Source: Pseudomonas nitroreducens (lineage in GTDB: Bacteria; Pseudomonadota; Gammaproteobacteria; Pseudomonadales; Pseudomonadaceae). Taken from it: a stretch of 64,000 nucleotides of DNA. Numbering within the stretch: position 1 is the stretch's first letter; each line of letters opens with the position of its first letter. Shown here piece after piece: positions 40,868 through 49,573 of this stretch. The stretch spans positions 1 to 64,000 of the forward strand of contig NZ_JALJXP010000019.1 of NCBI RefSeq assembly GCF_024170165.1, in the 5' to 3' direction. The translations under genes and the position numbers were made by a program. The notes beneath the pieces are model-generated. The model made no database searches, was not told the origin of the DNA, and saw only the letters and a list, made by a program, of their open reading frames with translations.

Positions 40868-42112
40868 ATGACTTTCCTCGCCCTGCCCCGTGCCGAACAG
40901 CTCGCCCTGCAATTCGGCACCCCGCTGTGGATCTACGACGCCGCCACCATCCGCGGCCAGATCGAGCGCCTGAAGAGCTTCGACATCATCCGCTTCGCCC
41001 AGAAGGCCTGCTCCAACCTGCACATCCTGCGCCTGATGCGCGAACAGGGGGTGAAGGTCGACGCGGTGTCCCAGGGCGAACTGCTGCGTGCCCTGGCCGC
41101 CGGCTACTCGTGCCGCGAGGATGAATCCGAGATCGTCTTCACCGCCGACCTGCTGGACCGCGCTACCCTGGAAACCGTGGTCGAGCACGGCATCCCGGTG
41201 AACGCCGGCTCCATCGACATGCTCCGCCAGCTGGGCGAAGTCGCCCCCGGTCACCCGGTGTGGCTGCGCATCAACCCCGGCTTTGGCCACGGCCACAGCA
41301 ACAAGACCAACACCGGCGGCGAGCACTCCAAGCACGGCATCTGGCACAGCGACCTGCGTGCCGCCCTGGACGTGATCGGCGAGCGCGGCCTGCGTCTGGT
41401 CGGCCTGCACATGCACATCGGCTCGGGCGTCGACTACGGCCACCTGGCCCAGGTCGGCGAAGCCATGCTCGGTCTGGTGCAACAGGTGAAGGACGCCGGC
41501 CACGACCTGTCCGGCATCTCCGCCGGCGGCGGCCTGTCCATCCCCTACCGCGCTGGGGACCCGGAAGTGGACACCGCGCATTACTTCCAGCTGTGGGACA
41601 AGGCGCGCAAGGCCGCCGAGGCCGTGGTCGGCCACAAGCTGCACCTGGAGATCGAACCGGGCCGCTACCTGGTCGCCCAGTCCGGCTGCCTGCTCAGCGA
41701 AGTGCGCGCCACCAAGGACGCCGGCCGCAACCACTTCGTGCTGGTGGACGCCGGCTTCAACGAGCTGATGCGCCCGTCCATGTACGGCAGCTACCACGGC
41801 ATCCGCGTGCTGGCCGGCGACGTCGCCAGTCGCGAGGTGATCGACACCGTGGTGGCCGGCCCGCTGTGCGAGTCCGGTGACGTGTTCACCCAGGGCGACG
41901 GCGGCGTGGTCATCCCCCGCGCCCTGCCGCGCGCCCAGGTCGGCGACCTGCTGCTGATCGAAGACACCGGCGCCTATGGCGCGTCCATGTCGTCGAACTA
42001 CAACAGCCGCCCGCTGATCGCCGAAGTGCTGCTCGAAGGCGCCGAAGCCAAGCTGATCCGCCGTCGCCAGCGCGTGGAAGAGCTGCTGGCCCTGGAAGAA
42101 GACCTGGGCTGA
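40868..42112 (+). CDS. Diaminopimelate decarboxylase-like PLP enzyme (LysA family)
   Basis: A 414-residue fold-III PLP decarboxylase. The Schiff-base lysine is K46 in RFAQKACSN; HMHIGSG, the glycine loop ISAGGGLSIPY and EPGRYLV follow in family order. It would decarboxylate meso-diaminopimelate to lysine or a related amino acid. Placement beside LysR, an Lrp regulator and davBA puts lysine formation and breakdown genes side by side; it may be a second lysA copy. Upstream TATCTTCGGAGCCC provides the ribosome site (GGAG). Confidence 0.87.
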   Translation: MTFLALPRAEQLALQFGTPLWIYDAATIRGQIERLKSFDIIRFAQKACSNLHILRLMREQGVKVDAVSQGELLRALAAGYSCREDESEIVFTADLLDRATLETVVEHGIPVNAGSIDMLRQLGEVAPGHPVWLRINPGFGHGHSNKTNTGGEHSKHGIWHSDLRAALDVIGERGLRLVGLHMHIGSGVDYGHLAQVGEAMLGLVQQVKDAGHDLSGISAGGGLSIPYRAGDPEVDTAHYFQLWDKARKAAEAVVGHKLHLEIEPGRYLVAQSGCLLSEVRATKDAGRNHFVLVDAGFNELMRPSMYGSYHGIRVLAGDVASREVIDTVVAGPLCESGDVFTQGDGGVVIPRALPRAQVGDLLLIEDTGAYGASMSSNYNSRPLIAEVLLEGAEAKLIRRRQRVEELLALEEDLG

Positions 42113-42124
42113 TTCCAGCCGGTC

Positions 42125-42235
42125 GCCCGCTCTCGCGGGCGGCATCGGCGCTGGGCGGTTCGCGAGCAAGCTCGCTCCTACAGTTCCGCCCCGGCTCCGG
42201 AGTGCTCTGCGTAGGAGCGAGCTTGCTCGCGAACC
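42125..42235. repeat. Hairpin and inverted REP pair after lysA-like gene
   Basis: GCCCGCTCTCGCGGGC (42125-42140) is a GC-rich hairpin just after the stop. REP units follow at 42157-42182 and 42210-42235 in inverted orientation. They separate the lysA-like gene from the convergent Lrp gene. Confidence 0.8.
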
Positions 42236-42302
42236 CTCGCAAACGCCGGCCCTGCCCGCGACAGGCGGGCAAAGCCCGCCCTCTACCGGGAACGCACACC
42301 CC

Positions 42303-42740
42303 TCACCTATCGATGCGCGTCGACAGAATGATCGACGACATCGTCCGCTCCACCCCGTCCAGCGCGCCGATGCGGTCCAGCACCGCGTCCAGGTCGCGGA
42401 TCGACAGCGCCTCGACTATCACGATCATGTCGAAGTTGCCGCTCACCGAATGCAGCGTCTTCACCTCGGCAATCTTCTCCAGTGCCTGCACCACCGGGTG
42501 CGACAGCTTGGGCAACGCCGTCACCAGCACGTGGGCGCGCACCAGCGACTGCGCATAGCTGTCCGATACCTTGATCGAGTAGCCGCTGATGACCCCCTGC
42601 TGCTCCAGCCTTTCGATGCGGCTCTGCACCGTGGAGCGCGACACCCCGAGCTTGCGCGCCAGCTCGGAGATCGACTCGCGGGCATTGGCGCGCAGCAGGT
42701 TCAACAAGGCCGCGTCGGCATTTTTCGTCATATTGCTCAT
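42303..42740 (-). CDS. Lrp/AsnC family transcriptional regulator
   Basis: A 145-residue Lrp/AsnC regulator: HTH around residues 17-45 (SISELARKLGVSRSTVQSRI) and a RAM domain (HSVSGNFDMIVIVEA). ATG 42740 is used; an in-frame ATG nine bases further in is an alternative. It is divergent from davB across a 230-bp gap, the same arrangement as around davBA in P. putida, so it probably senses lysine or a related amino acid and controls davBA. Confidence 0.87.
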   Translation of the reverse strand: MSNMTKNADAALLNLLRANARESISELARKLGVSRSTVQSRIERLEQQGVISGYSIKVSDSYAQSLVRAHVLVTALPKLSHPVVQALEKIAEVKTLHSVSGNFDMIVIVEALSIRDLDAVLDRIGALDGVERTMSSIILSTRIDR

Positions 42741-42970
42741 CGTATTGATCAATCTGCCTGAAAGCTCTCGCCAATCTTGCAGATTGTCAGGTTCATTTCA
42801 ACGACGGCCTTTGCAATAGTGGACGTCACGGCGAGCCCAATCAGCTCGCCATTTCTTTGCCCGCGCGCCATCCATCGACTGGCTTCTGCGGGCTGCGCAA
42901 AGCCTTGCCAAGCTGGTGACACAAGCCAGCACGCAGAACAACTGGCACGTCGAACAAGAAGGAAGCCCCC

Positions 42971-44653
42971 ATGCACAAGAACCGCCACCCCCACACTCCC
43001 GGCAAGAAACCGGTGACCATCTTCGGCCCGGACTTCCCCTTCGCCTTCGACGACTGGATCGAGCACCCCGCCGGCCTGGGCAGCATCCCTGCCGAGCAGC
43101 ACGGCCAGGAAGTGGCCATCGTCGGCGCGGGCATTTCCGGCCTGGTGGCGGCCTACGAGCTGATGAAGATGGGCCTCAAGCCGGTGGTCTACGAGGCCTC
43201 GAAGATGGGCGGCCGGCTACGTTCGGAGACCTTCGAAGGCGCCGACGGCATCATCGCCGAGCTGGGCGGCATGCGCTTCCCAGTCTCCAGCACCGCCTTC
43301 TACCACTACGTCGACAAGCTCGGCCTGGAAACCAAACCCTTCCCCAACCCGCTGACCCCGGCCTCGGGCAGCACCGTGGTCGACCTGGAAGGCACCAGCC
43401 ACTACGCCGAGAAGATGGCCGACCTGCCGGAAATCTTCCGTGAAGTCGCCCAGGCCTGGGCCGAGGCGCTGGAAGACGGCGCGCGCTTCTCCGAGGTCCA
43501 GGACGCGCTGCGCGAGCGCGACACGGTCAAGCTGAAAGCTCTGTGGGGCGAGCTGGTGCCCAAATGGGACGACCGCACCTTCTACGACTTCGTCGCCACC
43601 TCCAAGGCCTTCTCGCGCCTGTCCTACCGCCACCGGGAAATCTTCGGCCAGGTCGGTTTCGGCACCGGCGGCTGGGACTCGGACTTCCCCAACTCCATGC
43701 TGGAAATCTTTCGCGTGGTGATGACCAACTGCGACGATCACCAGCATCTGGTGGTCGGTGGCGTCGAGCAGGTGCCGCGCGGCATCTGGAGCCATGTGCC
43801 GGAAAACTGCGCGCACTGGCCGGCCGGTACATCCCTGGCCAGCCTGCACAACGGCGCGCCGCGTCCGGGCGTGAAGAAGATCGCCCGCGCCGCCGACGGC
43901 ACTTTCGCCGTCACCGACTACTGGGGTGACACCCGCCACTACGCGGCCGTCCTGGCGACCTGCCAGACCTGGCTGCTGACCACCCAGATCGAGTGCGAGG
44001 AAGCGCTGTTCTCGCAGAAGATGTGGATGGCCCTGGACCGCACCCGCTACATGCAGTCGTCGAAGACCTTCGTGATGGTCGACCGGCCGTTCTGGAAGGA
44101 CAAGGACCCGCAGACCGGCCGCGACGTGATGAGCATGACCCTCACCGACCGCCTCACCCGTGGCACCTACCTGTTCGACAACGGCGACGACAAGCCGGGG
44201 GTGATCTGCCTGTCCTACTCCTGGATGAGCGACGCCATGAAGATGCTCCCGCACCCGGTGGAGAAGCGCGTGCAGCTTGCGCTGGATGCATTGAAGAAGG
44301 TCTACCCGAAGGTCGACATCGCCGGCCACATCATCGGCAACCCGATCACCGTGTCCTGGGAGGCCGACCCGCACTTCCTCGGTGCCTTCAAGGGCGCGCT
44401 GCCGGGCCACTACCGCTACAACCAGCGCATGTACGCGCACTTCATGCAGGACGACATGCCCGCCGAGCAGCGCGGCATCTTCATCGCCGGCGACGACGTG
44501 TCCTGGACCCCGGCCTGGGTGGAAGGCGCGGTACAGACCTCGCTCAACGCCGTGTGGGGCATCATGAAGCACTTCGGCGGCGCCACCCATCCGGACAACC
44601 CCGGCCCCGGCGACCGCTTCGCCGAACTGGGCCCGATGGAGCTGCCGGACTGA
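42971..44653 (+). CDS. davB: L-lysine 2-monooxygenase
   Basis: A 560-residue flavin amine oxidase closely resembling P. putida DavB, which converts L-lysine to 5-aminovaleramide, CO2 and water. FAD-binding GAGISG is at residues 52-57 followed by VVYEASKMGGRLRS; the opening block PVTIFGPDFPFAFDDWIEH is characteristic. The C-terminal FAD block is FIAGDDVSWTPAW. It is the first step of the aminovalerate pathway, with davA 102 bp downstream. Confidence 0.95.
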   Translation: MHKNRHPHTPGKKPVTIFGPDFPFAFDDWIEHPAGLGSIPAEQHGQEVAIVGAGISGLVAAYELMKMGLKPVVYEASKMGGRLRSETFEGADGIIAELGGMRFPVSSTAFYHYVDKLGLETKPFPNPLTPASGSTVVDLEGTSHYAEKMADLPEIFREVAQAWAEALEDGARFSEVQDALRERDTVKLKALWGELVPKWDDRTFYDFVATSKAFSRLSYRHREIFGQVGFGTGGWDSDFPNSMLEIFRVVMTNCDDHQHLVVGGVEQVPRGIWSHVPENCAHWPAGTSLASLHNGAPRPGVKKIARAADGTFAVTDYWGDTRHYAAVLATCQTWLLTTQIECEEALFSQKMWMALDRTRYMQSSKTFVMVDRPFWKDKDPQTGRDVMSMTLTDRLTRGTYLFDNGDDKPGVICLSYSWMSDAMKMLPHPVEKRVQLALDALKKVYPKVDIAGHIIGNPITVSWEADPHFLGAFKGALPGHYRYNQRMYAHFMQDDMPAEQRGIFIAGDDVSWTPAWVEGAVQTSLNAVWGIMKHFGGATHPDNPGPGDRFAELGPMELPD

Positions 44654-44692
44654 TCCGCAGCATTCCCCGCCATTGACTGAACAGCGGCTCGC

Positions 44693-44735
44693 GCAAGGCC
44701 GGGATCGGGTGCAAACTGCCTGATCCCGGCCTTGC
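44693..44735 (+). other. Long intercistronic hairpin between davB and davA
   Basis: GCAAGGCCGGGATC (44693-44706) pairs perfectly over 14 bp with GATCCCGGCCTTGC (44722-44735). No T-tract follows, so it is more likely an mRNA-stability or partial attenuation element than a full terminator. Confidence 0.7.
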
Positions 44736-44755
44736 ACGTTTCCAAGGAGAAGCCC

Positions 44756-45541
44756 ATGTACCTCGCCCTCTACCAGTGCCCACCCGGCCCCGACGACGTC
44801 GCCGGCAACCTGCGCCGTCTGGAGCAGGCCGCGCAGCAGGCGGTGCAGAACGGTGCGGACCTGCTGGTGCTGCCGGAGATGTACCTGTCCGGCTACAACA
44901 TCGGCGCCCAGCGCGTCGCCGAACTGGCGGAAAGCTGTGACGGCCCGTCCGCCCTGCGCATCGCCGGGATCGCCCGCGAGCACAAGCTCGGCATCCTCTA
45001 CGGCTACCCCGAGCGTGACGGCGACGCCATCTTCAACAGCGTGCAACTGATCGACCGCCAGGGCGAACGCCGCGCCAACTACCGCAAGACCCACCTCTAC
45101 GGCGACCTCGACCGCAGCCAGTTCAGCGCCTCCGACGAGGCGCCGGCGATCTTCGAGCTGGACGGCTGGAAGGTCGGCCTGCTGATCTGTTTCGACGTCG
45201 AGTTCCCCGAGAACGTGCGCAGCCTGGCGATGGCCGGCGCCGACCTGGTGCTGGTGCCGACCGCCAACATGCGCCCCTACGAGTTCGTCGCCCAGGTCCT
45301 GGTGCCGACCCGCGCCTTCGAGAACCAGGTATTCCTCGCCTACGCCAACTACGTCGGCAGTGAAGGTGAGATCGAGTACTGCGGCCTGAGCAGCATCGTC
45401 GCCCCGGATGGCCAGGTGCTGACCAAGGCCAAACACAGCGAAGAGCTTCTGGTAGCCGAGCTGGACCCGCAACGTATAGCCCTGGCACGCGAGGGCTACA
45501 GCTATGTGCACCTGCGGCGGCCGGTTCTTTATCGCAGCTGA
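44756..45541 (+). CDS. davA: 5-aminovaleramidase (nitrilase superfamily)
   Basis: A 261-residue nitrilase-superfamily amidase with the full triad E41 (LPEMY), K111 (YRKTH) and C145 (LICFDVEFPE). Beside davB it is DavA, hydrolysing 5-aminovaleramide to 5-aminovalerate, which then feeds glutarate. AAGGAGA sits 8 bp before ATG 44756. A strong terminator follows directly. The later davDT genes are not in the window. Confidence 0.94.
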   Translation: MYLALYQCPPGPDDVAGNLRRLEQAAQQAVQNGADLLVLPEMYLSGYNIGAQRVAELAESCDGPSALRIAGIAREHKLGILYGYPERDGDAIFNSVQLIDRQGERRANYRKTHLYGDLDRSQFSASDEAPAIFELDGWKVGLLICFDVEFPENVRSLAMAGADLVLVPTANMRPYEFVAQVLVPTRAFENQVFLAYANYVGSEGEIEYCGLSSIVAPDGQVLTKAKHSEELLVAELDPQRIALAREGYSYVHLRRPVLYRS

Positions 45542-45542
45542 A

Positions 45543-45575
45543 AAAAAGCCCGGCTGAATGCCGGGCTTTCTTTTG
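45543..45575 (+). terminator. Rho-independent terminator of davBA
   Basis: AAAGCCCGGCTGAATGCCGG and GCTTTCTTTT: an AAAGCCCGGC/GCCGGGCTTT stem with loop TGAAT, followed by T-rich sequence, starting 2 bp after the davA stop. Confidence 0.92.
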
Positions 45576-45588
45576 CGCAAGAACCATC

Positions 45589-45660
45589 GTAGGGCGCATA
45601 ACCCGGAACGGGTTATCCGCCGCGATGGCGGATAACGCCTCGGGCGTTATGCGCCCTACG
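45589..45660. repeat. GTAGGGCGCATAAC palindromic repeat pair
   Basis: CGTAGGGCGCATAACCCGG runs into an inverted partner ending GTTATGCGCCCTACG. It touches the last codon of the convergent tetraheme gene (stop at 45656) and may act as its 3-prime end. Confidence 0.85.
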
Positions 45661-46027
45661 GGTTGGATTTTCCGGTTGTATCGCGATGGCACGCCAGGCA
45701 GCTGCGTACCGGCCCGCTGGCATGGAACGCCTGCAGGCGCTGCAGGTGGCAGCTCTGGCAGAGCTGGTGGAAATCCGCCTCGATGCGCACGGCCAGCTCC
45801 GGGCTCTGCTTGTGGCAGAGAATGCAGGTACGGTTGCCGGAGACCGAGGGCGACTGGTCCTTGTAGTCATGGTGACAGGTGATGCAGTTCACCGAGGCGT
45901 GCGGCTCGTGGGGGAACGCCAGCGGCATCAGCGGCCGGCTGCGTTGCCAGTCCCCGTGGGCGAACCACGCGCCAGCCGACAGCGCCATCACGGCGGCGAC
46001 CGACAGTCCGATCCCGACGCGCTTCAC
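45656..46027 (-). CDS. Tetraheme c-type cytochrome (c3/c7-like)
   Basis: A 123-residue periplasmic or anchored cytochrome with four CxxCH sites: C48-ITC-H52, C68-ILC-H72, C90-QSC-H94 and C110-LAC-H114, after an N-terminal hydrophobic anchor (residues 5-22). GTG 46027 is the start; it overlaps the TGA of the membrane gene upstream (GTGA), so the two are coupled. Extra His residues (HEPH, HHDYK, FHQL) can be distal ligands. It probably takes electrons from the cytochrome-b-like partner. Confidence 0.88.
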   Translation of the reverse strand: MKRVGIGLSVAAVMALSAGAWFAHGDWQRSRPLMPLAFPHEPHASVNCITCHHDYKDQSPSVSGNRTCILCHKQSPELAVRIEADFHQLCQSCHLQRLQAFHASGPVRSCLACHRDTTGKSNP

Positions 46028-46728
46028 AGCGGCATCTCCAGATTCGCCAGCAGGCTGTAGAGCGCCGACAGGCCAATGATCACCCCGCTGGCCGCCAGCG
46101 CGAACCAGGTAGCCCGCCGCGCCGTGTTGCGCTTGCGCCCACTGACGCCATTGGCCGGTTTGGGCAGGCGTGGCCAGATGGCCACCACCAGCATCAGCGC
46201 CACCAGCAGCGCCCCCTTCCACAGGCCGCCGCTGTAGTAGCCCGCGCCGAGCACGTGCACGGCCATCAGCAACAGGGCGACCAGGCTGCCGCCGTAATGC
46301 CAGCGGCGGAACGAGGCAGCACTGCTGCTCCAGCGCGGACGAACGCGGCTCAAGCTGGAAACCGCCAGCACCAGCATCAGGATTGCCGATGCCAGCCCGG
46401 CCAGCATGTAGCCGGGCGCGGACGGCAGCAGGTCCTCGATCAGCAGCGGCTCGTCAACCAGCAGCACAGCGATGTGCACCAGCAGCAACGTAACGGCGGC
46501 AAAACCCAGGTCGCGGTGCAGGCGCAGGAAGAACTTGCCCTCGTAGAGCGGGCGCGGTTGCGGACGGCCGCCGATGACGAACAACAGCCCCAACAGACAG
46601 GCGCCGAGCAGCCCGGCGGCATTGGCGAAATCCCAGGCATAGCCGAGCCCCGGCATGGCGCCGAGGCCGAGCAGGACGGCGACCGGCAGCAGGCAACCGA
46701 GCGCCAGGCGCGCGATCAGCGCAGGCAT
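46024..46728 (-). CDS. Ferric-reductase-like/cytochrome b-type membrane protein
   Basis: A 234-residue protein with about six membrane helices in the pattern of ferric-reductase-like transmembrane (cytochrome b) domains. Histidines suited to bind heme are in LRLHRDLGF, VHIAVLL, RRWHYGG and AVHVLGAGYY. No flavin or NAD domain is attached. ATG 46728 starts the first helix directly. With the overlapping tetraheme gene it forms a two-gene quinol-to-cytochrome electron transfer unit whose acceptor is unknown. Confidence 0.8.
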   Translation of the reverse strand: MPALIARLALGCLLPVAVLLGLGAMPGLGYAWDFANAAGLLGACLLGLLFVIGGRPQPRPLYEGKFFLRLHRDLGFAAVTLLLVHIAVLLVDEPLLIEDLLPSAPGYMLAGLASAILMLVLAVSSLSRVRPRWSSSAASFRRWHYGGSLVALLLMAVHVLGAGYYSGGLWKGALLVALMLVVAIWPRLPKPANGVSGRKRNTARRATWFALAASGVIIGLSALYSLLANLEMPL

Positions 46729-47037
46729 GGGGACTCCGAACGAGGGGCTATTGCCGGAGGCTAGCAAGTGCCGGCGGCGCGCGAGTGTCGCTGTCTGCCA
46801 GACGAATTGCCAGCTGTGCCATACACGAACCGACGCCGACATCTTCCGGGATCGCACTGCCTCCCTGTAGGAGCGCCCCATGGGCGCGATCGCGGGCATG
46901 GCCCGCTCCTACACTGGGCTCCGTAGCCCCCAGGAAACGCCACGTAGGATGGCGTGGAGCGCAGCGATACCCATCATTCCGCGCACCAGCAACATGGGTA
47001 TCGCTGCGCTCCACCCATCCTACAAGAGTGGTTCGGA
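46729..47037. repeat. Gap filled with palindromic repeats
   Basis: 46866-46915 holds TGTAGGAGCGCCCCATGGGC and GGGCATGGCCCGCTCCTACA. 46943-47024 is an inverted pair of the GCGTGGAGCGCAGCGATACC family (also at 447-478). No gene is seen; the reductase gene ends at 47038, and the membrane-protein promoter must lie in the left part. Confidence 0.8.
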
Positions 47038-47988
47038 TTACAGGTCCAGCACCAACCGCGCCGATTTCGCCCGCGAAACACAGGCGCAGATCTGCTTGTT
47101 GGCGGCCTTTTCCTTGTTCGACAGGCAGTTGTCGCGGTGTTCCGGCTCGCCTTCCAGCACTTCGACGATGCAGGTGCCGCAGATGCCTTCGCGGCACTCG
47201 GTATCGATGTCGCAGCCGTGGGCCTGGAGCACATCCACCAGCGTCGAATCCGCCGGTACGTGGAGCACCACGCCGGAGCTGGCCAGCTCCACTTCGAAGG
47301 AACCGGCCGGCGCCGCGTTGGCGGCCGGATCGGCCTGGAAGTGTTCCAGGTGGATGGCATCTTCCGGGCGGCTGCGCGCGGCGATCTCGACCACCTTGTT
47401 CATGAATGGCGCCGGGCCGCAGGTGTAGACGTGGGCCTGCTGCGGCGCGCGCTCCAGGCACTCGCCCAGCACGCGGTCGAGGTCGGCGGGTTCGACGCCG
47501 TAGTGCAGCTCCACCTTGCCGGCGAAGGCCTCGCTGGCCAGCAGTTCGACGAAGGCCGCGTGCTCGGCGGAGCGGGCGAAGTAATGCAGGCGATACGCCT
47601 CGCCCTTGGCGTTCAGCCGGTAGGCCATGCTCAGCAGCGGCGTGACGCCGATGCCCGCGGCGAACAGCACGTGCTCGCGGGCTTCCGGCGCCAGGCGGAA
47701 CAGGTTGCGCGGCGCGCCGATGTCCAGCTCCATGCCTTCGCGCACTTCGTGCAGCGCGCTGGAGCCGCCACGGGAGGCGCCTTCCTTCTTGATCGCCACC
47801 AGGTAGGCCGCGCGGTCGTCCGGCGGGCTGCACAGCGAATACTGGCGCGTCACCCCGGTGGGACCGGTGACGTCGACGTGGGCGCCCGGCTCGTAGGCGT
47901 CGAACGGCTGGCCATCACAACGTACGAGGCGCAAGGAACGGATGTCCTGTGCTTCCTCGACGATCCTTTCGATTCTGACCTTCATCAT
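47038..47988 (-). CDS. iacF: Ring-hydroxylating dioxygenase reductase (PDR/VanB type), IacF-like
   Basis: A 316-residue three-domain reductase: flavin-binding barrel (RQYSLCSPP near residue 58), NAD domain (AAGIGVTPLLSMAY near 110, then YTCGPAPFM) and C-terminal plant-type [2Fe-2S] domain (ECREGICGTC, with the fourth Cys in NCLSNKEK). It passes electrons from NADH to the IacCD oxygenase. ATG 47988 is chosen (AGGT nearby). It follows iacE after a 336-bp repeat-filled gap, an unusual break in an otherwise tight cluster. Confidence 0.85.
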   Translation of the reverse strand: MMKVRIERIVEEAQDIRSLRLVRCDGQPFDAYEPGAHVDVTGPTGVTRQYSLCSPPDDRAAYLVAIKKEGASRGGSSALHEVREGMELDIGAPRNLFRLAPEAREHVLFAAGIGVTPLLSMAYRLNAKGEAYRLHYFARSAEHAAFVELLASEAFAGKVELHYGVEPADLDRVLGECLERAPQQAHVYTCGPAPFMNKVVEIAARSRPEDAIHLEHFQADPAANAAPAGSFEVELASSGVVLHVPADSTLVDVLQAHGCDIDTECREGICGTCIVEVLEGEPEHRDNCLSNKEKAANKQICACVSRAKSARLVLDL

Positions 47989-48324
47989 GGCGTTACCTGC
48001 AAGGCGTTGAGTGCGGGCTCTGTGGCCCCTTTCCGGCCTCTTTTTCACGAGCGGACGGGTTGTCGATGTTGCTCCGGAGAGAGATTTCCTCTCTCCGATT
48101 GATTGGTTTCGGAGCAAGGGCACTGCCCTCACCCCAGCCCTCTCCCGGAGGGAGAGGGAGCAGAATGTGCCGGCTGACGATGCGGCTTCATCCTGCTCCG
48201 GACGGTCCCCTCTCCCTTCGGGAGAGGGTTAGGGTGAGGGGGCTTGAAGCCCATCACCCAAGCCAGAACCGAGCGCAGGGCGGATAACGCGCAGCGTTAT
48301 CCGCCGATCACGCAGCCCGAAGCC
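47989..48324. repeat. Repeat-filled gap between iacE and iacF
   Basis: 48126-48242 is a GGGAGAGGG-family inverted repeat (CCCTCTCCCGGAGGGAGAGGG, then CCTCTCCCTTCGGGAGAGGG and TTAGGGTGAGGG), and 48279-48306 a GGCGGATAACGC palindrome. Nothing else is recognised. The gap may lower expression of iacF or require it to have its own promoter. Confidence 0.78.
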
Positions 48325-49065
48325 TCAGCGCATGAACAACCCGCCATTGATATCCCAGCAGGCGCCCGTCACCGATCCGGCGTTCTCCGCGCAGAGCAGC
48401 AGCACGCTGTCGGCGATGAAGGTCGGGTCGCCCAGGCGGCCTGTGGGGATGGTCTTGAGGATCATCTCCAGGCGCTCGGGCGCCACGCTTTCGTAGACCA
48501 CCGGCAAGTCCAGCGGCCCCGGCGAGATGGCGTTGACGGTCACGCCCTGCCCCGAGAGTTCGCGGGCGAACACCTTGGTCAGGGTCGCCACGCCGCCCTT
48601 GGCCGCGGCGTAGTGGCCGCCGGTGGCGGTGCCACCGTTCTGCCCGGCCAGCGAGGCGATATTGACGATGCGGCCGTAACCGCGCGCCGCGAAGTGCGTG
48701 CCGAACACCTGGCAGGCGACGAAGGTGCCGCGCAGGTTCACCGCCATGGAGGCGTCGAAGTCCTCCGGACTGATGTCCATCAGCGCGGCTACCTTCGACA
48801 TCCCGGCGTTGTTCACCAGGATGTCGGTGCCGCCCCAGCGCTCGGCGAGCCGGTCACGGGCGCGCTCGAAATCGGCCTTCTCCCGCGCGTCCAGTTTCAA
48901 CCCGACAGCCGTGCGGCCCTCGGGATCGAGCTCGTCGGCCAGGCGTTGCACCGCTTCTTCGTTCAGATCGGCCAGCGCTACGCGCAGGCCAGAGGCGTGC
49001 AGGCGACGCGCGATGACTTCACCCAGACCGCGTGCGGCGCCGGTTACCAGAGCTACTCGTTGCAT
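48325..49065 (-). CDS. iacE: Short-chain dehydrogenase/reductase, IacE-like
   Basis: A 246-residue SDR. NAD(P) motif TGAARGLG at 8-15, NNAG near 88, and catalytic Ser-Tyr-Lys in NIASLAGQ and HYAAAKGG. In the indole-3-acetate pathway IacE handles the oxidised indole intermediate between IacA and the IacCD dioxygenase. It lies 10 bp downstream of the dioxygenase beta subunit. Confidence 0.86.
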   Translation of the reverse strand: MQRVALVTGAARGLGEVIARRLHASGLRVALADLNEEAVQRLADELDPEGRTAVGLKLDAREKADFERARDRLAERWGGTDILVNNAGMSKVAALMDISPEDFDASMAVNLRGTFVACQVFGTHFAARGYGRIVNIASLAGQNGGTATGGHYAAAKGGVATLTKVFARELSGQGVTVNAISPGPLDLPVVYESVAPERLEMILKTIPTGRLGDPTFIADSVLLLCAENAGSVTGACWDINGGLFMR

Positions 49066-49075
49066 GGCGCGGCCC

Positions 49076-49573
49076 TCAGAGCAGGAAGCCGAGCGCGTTG
49101 AGCGCGTCTTCGGCGTTGATCAGGCGTATCACCTTGCGCTCCAGTCGCGGCTGGCCGTCCTTGAGGCGAATGCGGTGGTTCAGGTCGGCAATGAACGGAG
49201 TCGCCACGCCGCGCTTGTAGGCGTAGAGCACCTGCGCCGAGTTCACTTCGACGAGATCGCCTGCCGCTTCCACCAGGGTGAAGCGCGAGACACTGCGCAC
49301 GGTCTTCGCCGCGTCCACCGCCGACGGCGAATGGCCGCCGGTGAGGCGTTCGATACGCAGGGCACGCATGCGCGCGTCGTCGAAGACGTAGTTCAGGCGC
49401 GAGGCGAAGTCATCGTCCTCGCCGTCGATCGGCACCACGTAGACGCCGTCCTCGCTCCACAGCTGCGACCACTGCGCGTAGTCCTTGCGGTCGAGCAGCT
49501 CGGCTTCGCGCCAGACGAATTCGATGGCCTGGGCCAACGGGCCGGAGAAGCCGTTCAGGGTGTCGTTGCTCAT
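49076..49573 (-). CDS. iacD: Ring-hydroxylating dioxygenase beta subunit, IacD-like
   Basis: A 165-residue NTF2-fold small subunit of a Rieske oxygenase (AIEFVWREAELLDRKDYAQW, then YVVPIDGEDDD and VSRFTLVEAAGD). It has a structural role beside IacC. Its ATG at 49573 overlaps the alpha subunit stop (ATGA), indicating stoichiometric translation. Confidence 0.87.
   Translation of the reverse strand: MSNDTLNGFSGPLAQAIEFVWREAELLDRKDYAQWSQLWSEDGVYVVPIDGEDDDFASRLNYVFDDARMRALRIERLTGGHSPSAVDAAKTVRSVSRFTLVEAAGDLVEVNSAQVLYAYKRGVATPFIADLNHRIRLKDGQPRLERKVIRLINAEDALNALGFLL

Noticed and set aside
43217-45580. 787-codon minus-strand frame opposite davB and davA
   Set aside because: Spans two genes with clear enzyme motifs on the plus strand and has biased, domain-free composition, typical of antisense frames at high G+C.
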